Of a DNA stretch of 6,883 bases, positions 1-5,633 are shown piece after piece. The notes under the pieces are model-generated. The model saw only the letters and a program-made list of their open reading frames with translations, did not search any database and had not been told where the DNA came from. Source of the DNA: Rhizobacter sp. (GTDB lineage: Bacteria; Pseudomonadota; Gammaproteobacteria; Burkholderiales; Burkholderiaceae_C); the NCBI GenBank assembly GCA_025351675.1, contig JANXVK010000391.1:1-6883 (forward strand), in the 5' to 3' direction. The stretch's first letter is position 1, and each line of letters opens with the position of its first letter. The translations under genes and the position numbers were made by a program.

Positions 1-30
1 GCGTAGGATCGCGATCTCGCCCCGATTAGC

Positions 31-36
31 AAGGAG
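31..36 (+). promoter_or_regulatory. Ribosome binding site that sets the suyA start
   Basis: AAGGAG lies six bases before the ATG at 43. A TTG at 37 is in the same frame and directly abuts this motif, leaving no spacer, so the ATG is the better start. Confidence 0.75.
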
Positions 37-42
37 TTGCCG

Positions 43-324
43 ATGATCCATTTCGTTTTGCACGACGCCCACGACACCGTTGCCGTCGTCGTCGTCGAAG
101 GCGTCACCGAGGGCACGGCGATGACCGGCTGGATCATGGACGAGGACAAGACGATCAAGGTCCAGGCCAAGCAGGACGTCCCGATCGGCCACAAGGTCGC
201 GTTGAAAGACATGGCCGTCGGCGACACCGTGCTGAAGTACGGCATCGACATGGGCAAGGTGGTCGCGCCGATCAAGGCCGGCGAGCACGCCCACGTTCAG
301 AACATCAAGACCAAACGCTGGTGA
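43..324 (+). CDS. suyA: (R)-sulfolactate sulfo-lyase small subunit SuyA (UxaA/SAF-domain family)
   Basis: A 93-residue protein made almost entirely of the SAF-type domain that forms the N-terminal part of altronate and galactarate dehydratases. Visible family motifs are D-V-P-I-G-H-K-V-A-L at residues 45-54, K-Y-G-x-x-x-G at 65-71 and G-E-H-x-H-x-x-N at 80-87. In SuyAB the small and large subunits are separate proteins, and together they cleave (R)-sulfolactate to pyruvate and sulfite in the cytoplasm. The substrate cannot be read from this subunit alone, because UxaA-like proteins for sugar acids share the fold. The assignment rests on the N-terminal sequence style (short strand, then V-V-V-V-E-G), the adjacent large subunit, and the two sulfolactate dehydrogenase-like genes downstream. 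The start is the ATG at 43, supported by its ribosome binding site. It is the first visible gene of the operon, and its promoter is not in the window. Altronate or another hydroxy-acid dehydratase subunit is the main alternative. Confidence 0.82.
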   Translation: MIHFVLHDAHDTVAVVVVEGVTEGTAMTGWIMDEDKTIKVQAKQDVPIGHKVALKDMAVGDTVLKYGIDMGKVVAPIKAGEHAHVQNIKTKRW

Positions 325-346
325 GTTGATGCAGGCGAAAGAGGGG

Positions 347-362
347 CCCCACGCCAGTGGGG
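347..362 (+). repeat. Perfect hairpin in the suyA-suyB gap, enclosed by an 8-bp inverted repeat
   Basis: CCCCAC (347-352) pairs perfectly with GTGGGG (357-362) around the loop GCCA. Further out, GAGTTGAT (323-330, overlapping the suyA stop codon) is an exact inverted match to ATCAACTC (375-382), so the hairpin can sit inside a larger stem. There is no T-run after it, so it does not look like an intrinsic terminator. It could be an mRNA processing or stability element, or part of a dispersed palindromic repeat. Confidence 0.6.
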
Positions 363-382
363 ATCGCAGCCGGAATCAACTC

Positions 383-402
383 GCGGCCTGAAAGGCCGCT
401 AC
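383..402 (-). repeat. REP-like palindrome with a GTAG head (minus strand)
   Basis: GCGGCCT (383-389) pairs perfectly with AGGCCGC (393-399) around the loop GAA. Read on the minus strand, the tetranucleotide GTAG (402-399) immediately precedes and overlaps the palindrome by one base. A GTAG head beside a GC-rich hairpin is the layout of REP elements in gammaproteobacteria and others. Calling it a dispersed repeat is inference, because only one copy is visible. Confidence 0.45.
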
Positions 403-410
403 AGCCTCAC

Positions 411-416
411 AAGGAA
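411..416 (+). promoter_or_regulatory. Ribosome binding site that sets the suyB start
   Basis: AAGGAA sits six bases before the ATG at 423. The reading frame is open back to a GTG at 357, but that codon lies inside the 347-362 hairpin. The 22 residues it would add do not resemble the family N-terminus. Confidence 0.7.
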
Positions 417-422
417 ATCCAA

Positions 423-1598
423 ATGTCCATCATCGACAACAGCACCACCTTCCTCGGCTACCGCCGCGAGAACGGCCGCGTCGGCGTTCGCAACCACGTC
501 ATCATCCTGCCGCTCGACGACCTGTCGAACGCGGCGGCCGAGGCCGTCGCCCACAACATCAAGGGCACGATGGCGATCCCGCACCCGTACGGCCGCCTCC
601 AGTTCGGCGCCGACCTCGACCTGCACTTCCGCACGCTGATCGGCGCAGGCTGCAACCCGAACGTCGCCGCCGTCGTCGTCATCGGCATCGAGGACAGCTG
701 GACCAAGAAGGTCGTCGACGGCATCGCTGCGACCGGCAAGCCGGTGATCGGCTTCGGCATCGAGGGTCACGGCGACCACGAGACCATCATGAAGGCCAGC
801 AAGGCGGCGCGCGAGTACGTGCAGTGGGCGAGCGAGAAGCAACGCGAGCCCTGCCCGATCAGCGAGCTGTGGGTGTCGACCAAGTGCGGCGAGAGCGACA
901 CCACCAGCGGCTGCGGCGCGAACCCGACCGTCGGCAACGCCTTCGACAAGCTGCACCCGCTCGGCAACTACCTGTGCTTCGGCGAGACCTCGGAGATCAC
1001 CGGCGGCGAGAAGATCGTGGCCGAGCGCTGCGCGACCACCGAGGTGCGTGACCAGTTCATGTTCATGTTCAACCGCTACCAGGACATGATCAACCGCCAC
1101 AAGACCAGCGACCTCTCCGACTCGCAGCCCACCAAGGGCAACATCGCCGGCGGTCTGACGACGATCGAGGAAAAGGCGCTCGGCAACATCCAGAAGATCG
1201 GCAAGAAATGCACGGTCGACGGCGTGATCGACAAGGCCGAGATGCCGACGCACCCGGGCCTGTGGTTCATGGATTCGTCGAGCGCGGCGGCCGAGATGAC
1301 GACGCTGTGCGCGGCCTCGGGCTACGCGCTGCACTTCTTCCCGACGGGGCAGGGCAACGTGATCGGCAACGCGATCGTGCCGGTCATCAAGATCTGCTCG
1401 AATCCGCGCACCGTGCGGCTGATGAGCGAGCACATCGACGTCGACACCTCGGGGCTGCTCCAGCGCGAGATCAACCTCGACCAAGCGGGTGACAAGTTGC
1501 TCGAGTGCATGCTGCGCACCGCCAACGGGCGCTTCACGGCGGCCGAGGCGCTCGGGCACCGCGAGTTCGTGATGACGCGACTGTTCGAGTCGGCGTGA
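423..1598 (+). CDS. suyB: (R)-sulfolactate sulfo-lyase large subunit SuyB (UxaA/GarD C-terminal family)
   Basis: A 391-residue catalytic subunit of the altronate/galactarate dehydratase superfamily. The N-terminus has the family pattern G-Y-x-R-x-N-G-R-x-G-V-R-N (residues 12-24). The central signature [10 protein letters not shown] is at 154-163, followed by C164 and A-N-P-T-V-G; Cys155 and Cys164 are candidate metal or Fe-S ligands. [10 protein letters not shown], a conserved element of the family, follows. With SuyA it should eliminate sulfite from (R)-sulfolactate, leaving pyruvate. The link to sulfolactate rather than altronate comes from the separate small subunit and the slcC-comC neighbours. 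No frameshift or missing core motif is seen. It begins 98 bases after suyA, a larger gap than elsewhere in the operon and filled by hairpins. Alternative: another UxaA-family hydro-lyase. Confidence 0.85.
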   Translation: MSIIDNSTTFLGYRRENGRVGVRNHVIILPLDDLSNAAAEAVAHNIKGTMAIPHPYGRLQFGADLDLHFRTLIGAGCNPNVAAVVVIGIEDSWTKKVVDGIAATGKPVIGFGIEGHGDHETIMKASKAAREYVQWASEKQREPCPISELWVSTKCGESDTTSGCGANPTVGNAFDKLHPLGNYLCFGETSEITGGEKIVAERCATTEVRDQFMFMFNRYQDMINRHKTSDLSDSQPTKGNIAGGLTTIEEKALGNIQKIGKKCTVDGVIDKAEMPTHPGLWFMDSSSAAAEMTTLCAASGYALHFFPTGQGNVIGNAIVPVIKICSNPRTVRLMSEHIDVDTSGLLQREINLDQAGDKLLECMLRTANGRFTAAEALGHREFVMTRLFESA

Positions 1599-1599
1599 T

Positions 1600-1680
1600 G
1601 GCCCCCCCGCGCTCACTCCGTTCGCAGCCCCCCGAGGGGGAGAAGGCCTTCCTTGGGACGGCCCGGCGGGAGGCCTGACC
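1600..1680 (+). repeat. Burkholderiales-type C-tract/G-tract intergenic repeat
   Basis: This fills nearly all of the suyB-slcC gap. It has a C-rich start, a CGCTCACTCCGTTCGCAG segment, a C-tract/G-tract palindrome (1629-1640), then CTTGGGACGGCCCGGCGGG (1652-1670). That order matches an intergenic sequence I recognise as widespread in Comamonadaceae and related Burkholderiales. GGCCTTCC (1645-1652) can pair with GGGAGGCC (1668-1675), an 8-bp stem with one G-U pair and a 15-base loop. GGGAGG (1668-1673), the only plausible ribosome binding site for slcC, lies in the 3' arm. No T-run follows, so a terminator is unlikely. Confidence 0.6.
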
Positions 1681-1683
1681 CCG

Positions 1684-2610
1684 ATGGCGCGCATCGTCAT
1701 CACCGAGTTCATGGACGAGCGCGCCGTCGCGCAGCTGCGGGCGAAGCACGATGTGCTGTACGACCCGACACTGGTCGACGACGCGGTGCGGCTGCGTGCC
1801 GAGTCGGCGGGCGCCGACGTGGTTATCGTGCGCAATCGCACGCAGGTGCGCGGCGAGTTGCTGGCGGCGCTGGCGACCTGCCGGGTCGTCGGCCGGCTGG
1901 GTGTCGGCCTCGACAACATCGACGTGGCGGCCTGCGAGGCACGCGGCGTCAAGGTGATCCCGGCGAGCGGCGCCAACGCATTGAGCGTGGCCGAGTACGT
2001 GATCGCGTCCGCGATGCTGCTGCTGCGCGGTGCGTACCAGTCGACAGCCGATGTCGTCGCCGGCCATTGGCCGCGCAACGCGCTGAGCAATGGGCGCGAG
2101 ATCGGCGGCAAAACGCTCGGCCTGGTCGGCTTCGGCTCGATCGGCCAGCTGACCGCGAAGCTCGCGCAGGGCATGGGCATGAACGTGGTCGCGCACGACG
2201 CGATGATGGACGAGTCCAACCCGGCGTTCGCGCGGGCCGGCGTCTTGTGTGTGGGTCTCGATGAGCTCACCGCGCGCGCCGACGTGATCAGCCTGCACGT
2301 GCCGCTCGTCGCCTCGACCCGCAATCTGTTCGACGCGAAACGCATTGCGGCGATGAAGCCGGGCGCGGTGCTGATCAACTCGGCACGCGGCGGTGTCGTC
2401 GACGAAGCGGCGCTCGCGGCGGCGTTGAAGAGCGGCCACCTCGGTGGTGCCGCGCTCGACGTGTTCGATGCCGAGCCGATGCCCGCCGGCGGCGTCTTCG
2501 CCGGCTGCCCGAATCTGGTGCTGACGCCGCACATCGCCGGCGTGTCCGGCGAGTCGAACGAGCGCGTGTCGTTCATGATCGCGCAGCGCGTGCTGGAGGA
2601 ACTGGCCTGA
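1684..2610 (+). CDS. slcC: (S)-sulfolactate dehydrogenase SlcC (D-2-hydroxyacid dehydrogenase family)
   Basis: A 308-residue NAD-dependent dehydrogenase of the phosphoglycerate dehydrogenase-like family. The nucleotide-binding loop G-F-G-S-I-G is at 149-154, with an acidic residue (D172) at the end of the next strand, which favours NAD over NADP. The catalytic triad is Arg235 (in N-S-A-R-G-G), Glu264 (in D-A-E-P) and His283 (in T-P-H-I-A-G). There is no ACT or other C-terminal regulatory domain, so it is not a standard serine-pathway SerA. The N-terminus I-V-I-T-E-F-M-D-E resembles characterised SlcC. The expected role is oxidising (S)-sulfolactate to 3-sulfopyruvate in the cytoplasm. Its stop codon shares a base with the comC start (TGATG), indicating translational coupling. 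Substrate identity is inferred from suyAB and comC; a generic hydroxyacid dehydrogenase is the alternative. Confidence 0.8.
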   Translation: MARIVITEFMDERAVAQLRAKHDVLYDPTLVDDAVRLRAESAGADVVIVRNRTQVRGELLAALATCRVVGRLGVGLDNIDVAACEARGVKVIPASGANALSVAEYVIASAMLLLRGAYQSTADVVAGHWPRNALSNGREIGGKTLGLVGFGSIGQLTAKLAQGMGMNVVAHDAMMDESNPAFARAGVLCVGLDELTARADVISLHVPLVASTRNLFDAKRIAAMKPGAVLINSARGGVVDEAALAAALKSGHLGGAALDVFDAEPMPAGGVFAGCPNLVLTPHIAGVSGESNERVSFMIAQRVLEELA

Positions 2611-3620
2611 TGGTGCAGATCACGATGGACAACGCGCGCGGCCTCGTCGCCGCAGCCTTGCAGGCGGCCGGCGCAAACCCCGCGATGGCGCAGGTGACCG
2701 CGCGGGCGCTCGTGCTCGCCGAGGCGCAAGGGCTCGCGTCGCACGGGCTGAGCCGCGTCGCGCAGTACAGCGGGCATTTGCGCAGTGGCCGCGTGAACGG
2801 GGCGGCGACGCCAACGGTGATCAAGTCCAAGGGCGCGGCGGCGGTCGTCGATGCGCAAGAGGGCCTCGCGTTCGCGGCGTGTGAACTCGCGGTGAAGGAA
2901 GCGATCGCCCGCGCGCGCGAATTCGGCATCAGTGTCGTCGGCGTCACGAACAGTCACCACTGCGGTGTCGTGATCGATCACCTGCGCGTGGTCGCCGAGG
3001 CCGGCATGGTCGGTCTCGGCTTCGCGAACTCGCCATCGGCGATGCCGGCCGCGGGCGGAAAGCACCCGATCTTCGGCACCAATCCGGTCGCAGCAATCTT
3101 CCCGCGGGGCGGCGCCGCGGCGCCGCTGATGATCGACCTGAGCCTGAGCGAGGTCGCACGCGGCAAGCTGATGGTCGCGGCCAAGGACGGCAAGGCGATT
3201 CCCGCGGGCTGGGCGCTGGATGCGCAGGGCAATCCGACAACCGACCCGAAGGCCGGGCTCGAGGGTTCGATGTTGCCGATCGGTGCCGCGTCGAGTCCGA
3301 AGGGCGCGATGCTCGCACTCGTCGTCGAGTTGCTGGTCACCGCACTGATCGGTGCGAACTTTGGCTTCGAGGCGTCGAGTTTTTTCGTCGATGAGGGCAA
3401 CCGCCCCCGCATCGGCCAGACCTTCATCGTGATCGACCCCGATGCGCTCGCCGGCCGCGCAGGCTTTCTCGACCGCGTCGAGGTGCTGGTGCGTGAGATG
3501 CTCGTCGACGACGGCGTTCGCCTGCCTGGTGCGCGCCGCGAGGCCTTGCTCGGGAAGGCGCAGACCGATGGTCTGGAGGTCGGCGACGCGCTGCTGAAGA
3601 CCTTGCAACAAACCACCTGA
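2610..3620 (+). CDS. comC: (R)-sulfolactate dehydrogenase ComC (LDH2/MDH2 family)
   Basis: A 336-residue member of the malate/L-lactate dehydrogenase-2 family, which has its own NAD(P)-binding fold rather than a classic Rossmann motif. Family landmarks are S-H-G at 44-46, the N-S-H-H-C-G block at 114-119 with the likely catalytic histidine, G-T-N-P at 156-159, and I-P-A-G-W-A-L-D followed by T-T-D-P. In the usual glycine-rich P-x-G-G-x-K-G stretch it reads P-I-G-A-A-S-S-P-K-G (223-232), slightly longer than typical. In sulfolactate degraders ComC reduces 3-sulfopyruvate with NADPH to (R)-sulfolactate, the SuyAB substrate; with SlcC this makes a two-enzyme racemase. The same family makes sulfolactate in coenzyme M synthesis. 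The ATG at 2610 overlaps the slcC stop and has GGAGG nine or ten bases upstream; an ATG at 2625 is a weaker alternative start. Confidence 0.8.
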   Translation: MVQITMDNARGLVAAALQAAGANPAMAQVTARALVLAEAQGLASHGLSRVAQYSGHLRSGRVNGAATPTVIKSKGAAAVVDAQEGLAFAACELAVKEAIARAREFGISVVGVTNSHHCGVVIDHLRVVAEAGMVGLGFANSPSAMPAAGGKHPIFGTNPVAAIFPRGGAAAPLMIDLSLSEVARGKLMVAAKDGKAIPAGWALDAQGNPTTDPKAGLEGSMLPIGAASSPKGAMLALVVELLVTALIGANFGFEASSFFVDEGNRPRIGQTFIVIDPDALAGRAGFLDRVEVLVREMLVDDGVRLPGARREALLGKAQTDGLEVGDALLKTLQQTT

Positions 3621-3634
3621 CGGAGACCACCAGA

Positions 3635-4606
3635 ATGCGACGACGTGAACTGACGCTGGGCACTGTGGCTGCCATCACGCTGCCCACCGCGGCGTGGGCC
3701 CAGCCCGGCGACTATCCGAAGGCCGGCGCGACACTGCGCTACATCGTGCCGTTTCCGCCCGGAGGGTTGACCGACGTGATGGCGCGCGTCGTCGGCCAGC
3801 AGATCGGCGAGCACTGGAAGGTCAATGTCGTCGTCGACAACCGGCCGGGTGGCGGTGGCCAGATCGGTGCGGATGCGGTCGCCAAATCACCGCCTGACGG
3901 CGCGACCCTGCTCGCGATCACGCTGACGCACGCGGCGAACTACACGCTGTTTCCGAAGGCGCCGTACAACTTCGTCAAGGACCTGAAGCCGGTCGCCCTG
4001 CTGGCGGGTTCGCCGATGCTGATCGTCGTGCCGGCGACGAGCAAGATTCAGACGTTCAAGGATCTCGCGGCGGCGGCGAAGTCGGGAAAGCTCAACGCGG
4101 GGTCCAGCGGCAACGGCACGCCGCCGCACCTGACGCTCGCGCTGTTCAACGACATCGCGAAGACCGAGATCCAGCACGTTCCGTACAAGGGCGGGGCGCC
4201 CTCGATCACCGACCTGATGGGCGGGCAGCTCGATGTGATCTTCTCGAACTTTCCCGAGGCGATCGCGCACGTGAAGAGCGGCAAGCTGCGCGCGCTGGCG
4301 ATCTGCAGCACAGCGCGGCACCCGGCCGTGCCCGAGGTGCCGACCACCGCGGAAGCCGGCATGCCTGCGCTGCTGGTCGAGAACTGGACCGCGATGATGG
4401 TGCCGGTCGGCACGCCCGATGCGGTGATCGCGAAGCTCGGCGCCGAGATCGTCAGGATCCTCGCCAGCCCCGACATCGCCGAGCGCGCGAAGACCCAGGG
4501 CTTCACGGTCGACGCGCGCCCTGCCGACAAGTTCGCGCCGTTCCTGACCGACGAGATTCAGCGCTGGGCGAAGGTGATCGTGAGCGCGAAGATCAGCGTC
4601 GAGTGA
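3635..4606 (+). CDS. Bug/TctC-family periplasmic solute-binding protein, probable sulfolactate receptor
   Basis: A 323-residue extracytoplasmic binding protein of the Bug (TctC) family, the receptor component of tripartite tricarboxylate transporters. The signal peptide runs from the arginine-rich start M-R-R-R-E-L through a hydrophobic stretch to a likely cleavage after A-W-A at residue 22; the paired arginines leave Tat export possible. The mature protein carries the family signature I-V-P-F-P-P-G-G-x-T-D-x-x-A-R (37-51), then N-R-P-G-G-G-G-Q-I-G (69-78) and P-D-G-A-T-L-L (87-93), which shape the carboxylate-binding cleft. It starts 14 bases after comC with GGAG nine bases upstream, so it is co-transcribed. 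A substrate such as sulfolactate is inferred only from the operon. No TctA or TctB membrane gene is next to it; the next gene is convergent. Bug ligands cannot be read reliably from sequence. Confidence 0.88.
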   Translation: MRRRELTLGTVAAITLPTAAWAQPGDYPKAGATLRYIVPFPPGGLTDVMARVVGQQIGEHWKVNVVVDNRPGGGGQIGADAVAKSPPDGATLLAITLTHAANYTLFPKAPYNFVKDLKPVALLAGSPMLIVVPATSKIQTFKDLAAAAKSGKLNAGSSGNGTPPHLTLALFNDIAKTEIQHVPYKGGAPSITDLMGGQLDVIFSNFPEAIAHVKSGKLRALAICSTARHPAVPEVPTTAEAGMPALLVENWTAMMVPVGTPDAVIAKLGAEIVRILASPDIAERAKTQGFTVDARPADKFAPFLTDEIQRWAKVIVSAKISVE

Positions 4607-4614
4607 TGACGGCA

Positions 4615-4662
4615 CTCGGCCGCCTGCGGCGTTGTCCCTGAAGGGAAACTCAGGCCGCCGAG
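4615..4662. terminator. Nested inverted repeat at the convergent operon/moeB junction
   Basis: CTCGGCCGCCTG (4615-4626) matches the inverse of CAGGCCGCCGAG (4651-4662) at 11 of 12 positions. A small inner hairpin, TCCC (4635-4638) with GGGA (4643-4646), sits between them. It lies right after the binding-protein stop and overlaps the last codons of the minus-strand moeB, a natural place for a bidirectional transcription end. There is no clear T-run on either strand, so a termination role is inference. Confidence 0.4.
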
Positions 4663-5462
4663 GGTCGCGAAGCGGGCTTCTTCGAGGCCGATGAAGGCCC
4701 GCCTCTGGCCGGAGGACGTTCAGCGCACACCGGGCAACCGGGCGTGCGCGCCATCGCGATCTCGGTCCACTCCATCGTGCGGGCGTCGAGCATCTGGAGA
4801 CGCCCGGCGAGCGAACTGCCGACGCCGGCCAGCAGCTTCAGTGCCTCGGCCGCCTGCACGCTGCCGATGATGCCCACCAGCGGCGCGAACACGCCCATCG
4901 TCGCGCAGCGCACCTCCTCGAACACCGCATCAGGCGGGAACAGGCAGGCGTAGCAGGGCTTGGCAGCGTCGCGCGTGTCATACACCGAGATCTGGCCGTC
5001 GAAACCGATCGCGGCGCCCGAGACCAGCGGCCTGCCGTGCGCAACGCAGGCGGCGTTGACGGCGTGGCGGGTCGCGAAGTTGTCGCTGCAATCGATCACG
5101 ACATCGGCGTCGGCCACCAGCGCCATCAGGCGCGCGGCGTCGGCGCGCTCGCGCAGCGCACGCACCTGAACCTCCGGGTTGATTGCAGCCAGCGTCAGCG
5201 CCGCCGATTCAACCTTCGGCTGGCCGATGCGCGCGACGTTGTGGACGATCTGCCGCTGCAGATTCGTCAGGTCGACCGTATCGTCGTCGACGATCGTGAG
5301 GGTGCCGACGCCGGCCGTCGCGAGGTACAGCGCCACCGGCGAGCCCAGCCCGCCGGCACCGATCACCAGCGCGTGCGCGGCGAGCAGCCGCTGCTGGCCC
5401 TCGATGCCGAGCTCGTCGAGCAGGATGTGGCGCGAGTAGCGCAGCAGCTGGTCGTCATTCAT
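4650..5462 (-). CDS. moeB: MoeB/ThiF/HesA-type sulfur-carrier adenylyltransferase
   Basis: A 270-residue E1-like enzyme that uses ATP to adenylate the C-terminal glycine of a sulfur-carrier protein (MoaD for molybdopterin, or ThiS for thiamine). The N-terminus R-Y-S-R-H-I-L-L is typical of the family. The ATP loop G-A-G-G-L-G is at 35-40, D-L-T-N-L-Q-R-Q at 64-71 and D-C-S-D-N at 124-128. Two CxxC pairs, Cys170/Cys173 and Cys243/Cys246, form the structural zinc site, and Cys186 lies in the crossover-loop region. There is no C-terminal rhodanese domain, so it is the short MoeB/ThiF form. After the second CxxC there is a 24-residue Ser/Ala/Pro/Lys tail. MoeB and ThiF cannot be separated here. 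The ATG at 5462 is chosen because the open frame upstream runs through a terminator and does not look like the family. It has no good ribosome binding site. Confidence 0.87.
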   Translation of the reverse strand: MNDDQLLRYSRHILLDELGIEGQQRLLAAHALVIGAGGLGSPVALYLATAGVGTLTIVDDDTVDLTNLQRQIVHNVARIGQPKVESAALTLAAINPEVQVRALRERADAARLMALVADADVVIDCSDNFATRHAVNAACVAHGRPLVSGAAIGFDGQISVYDTRDAAKPCYACLFPPDAVFEEVRCATMGVFAPLVGIIGSVQAAEALKLLAGVGSSLAGRLQMLDARTMEWTEIAMARTPGCPVCAERPPARGGPSSASKKPASRPSAA

Positions 5463-5473
5463 GGGCTGAGGAT

Positions 5474-5508
5474 ACAAACAAAAACGCCCGCAGATGCTGC
5501 AGGCGTTT
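5474..5508 (-). terminator. Intrinsic terminator downstream of the protease gene, just before moeB
   Basis: On the minus strand AAACGCC (5508-5502) pairs with GGCGTTT (5488-5482), extended inward by GCAG/CTGC after one mismatch, with a 3-base loop. The stem runs straight into the T-rich stretch TTTTTGTTTG (about 5485-5476). This is a textbook rho-independent terminator for transcription coming from the S41 protease. It ends only about a dozen bases before the moeB ATG. The opposite orientation has just a short TTT, so it would act mainly on the minus strand. Confidence 0.78.
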
Positions 5509-5520
5509 CGTCGAAGCTGA

Positions 5521-5580
5521 GCGGTCCAGCGTCGGGCTGCCAAGGGCCACGAATGGGCCCACGTGGCCCCGGCGGACCGC
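5521..5580. repeat. Two-tier palindrome between the protease gene and moeB
   Basis: An outer pair GCGGTCC (5521-5527) and GGACCGC (5574-5580) encloses an inner pair GGGCCACG (5544-5551) and CGTGGCCC (5562-5569), both perfect. The inner loop itself contains GGGCCC. No coding sequence is supported here. It resembles the palindromic intergenic repeats of GC-rich proteobacteria, but copy number cannot be judged from one window. Confidence 0.5.
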
Positions 5581-5581
5581 G

Positions 5582-5618
5582 ACCCGCTCGGCGCGGGTGG
5601 TGGCGGTACCCCGCCACC
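5582..5618. repeat. Tandem hairpins after the protease stop
   Basis: ACCCGC (5582-5587) pairs with GCGGGT (5593-5598), and directly beside it GGTGGCGG (5599-5606) pairs with CCGCCACC (5611-5618) around the loop TACC. Both stems are perfect. They begin 15 bases beyond the minus-strand protease stop and have no T-run, so they may protect the mRNA 3' end or be part of the neighbouring palindromic element. The real T-tailed terminator lies further on, at 5474-5508. Confidence 0.5.
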
Positions 5619-5633
5619 GACTGATCCATCGAT

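Noticed and set aside
7..16. Ten-base perfect palindrome GATCGCGATC upstream of suyA as an operator
   Set aside because: It is short, made of common tetranucleotides, and no promoter elements are visible in the 42 bases available; chance is sufficient.
357..422. GTG start adding 22 residues to SuyB
   Set aside because: The GTG is in a hairpin arm with no usable ribosome binding site, and the added residues translate palindromic sequence. The ATG at 423 has AAGGAA at good spacing.
43..1598. Altronate dehydratase (UxaA split in two) instead of SuyAB
   Set aside because: The family fits, but the neighbours are an SlcC-like and a ComC-like dehydrogenase rather than hexuronate genes. Kept only as an alternative.
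1684..2610. Serine-pathway phosphoglycerate dehydrogenase SerA
   Set aside because: No ACT or intervening domain, only 308 residues, and coupled by overlap to comC in a sulfolactate context.
399..3611. A 1,070-codon open frame on the minus strand across suyB, slcC and comC
   Set aside because: It runs antisense to three recognisable genes and their gaps, and its product is Arg/His/Ala/Asp-rich without domains. Long antisense frames are expected from GC-biased codon use.
3887..4615. A 242-codon minus-strand frame opposite the binding-protein gene
   Set aside because: Arg/Leu/Val-rich shadow of a clear Bug-family gene, with no motif of its own.
5463..5543. N-terminal extension of MoeB by 27 residues
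   Set aside because: It would translate through the terminator stem and T-tract, and the family N-terminus begins at the ATG at 5462.
5037..5624. A 195-codon plus-strand frame opposite moeB and its upstream spacer
   Set aside because: Composition and position show it is the antisense shadow of moeB; it would also run through the terminator and palindromes.
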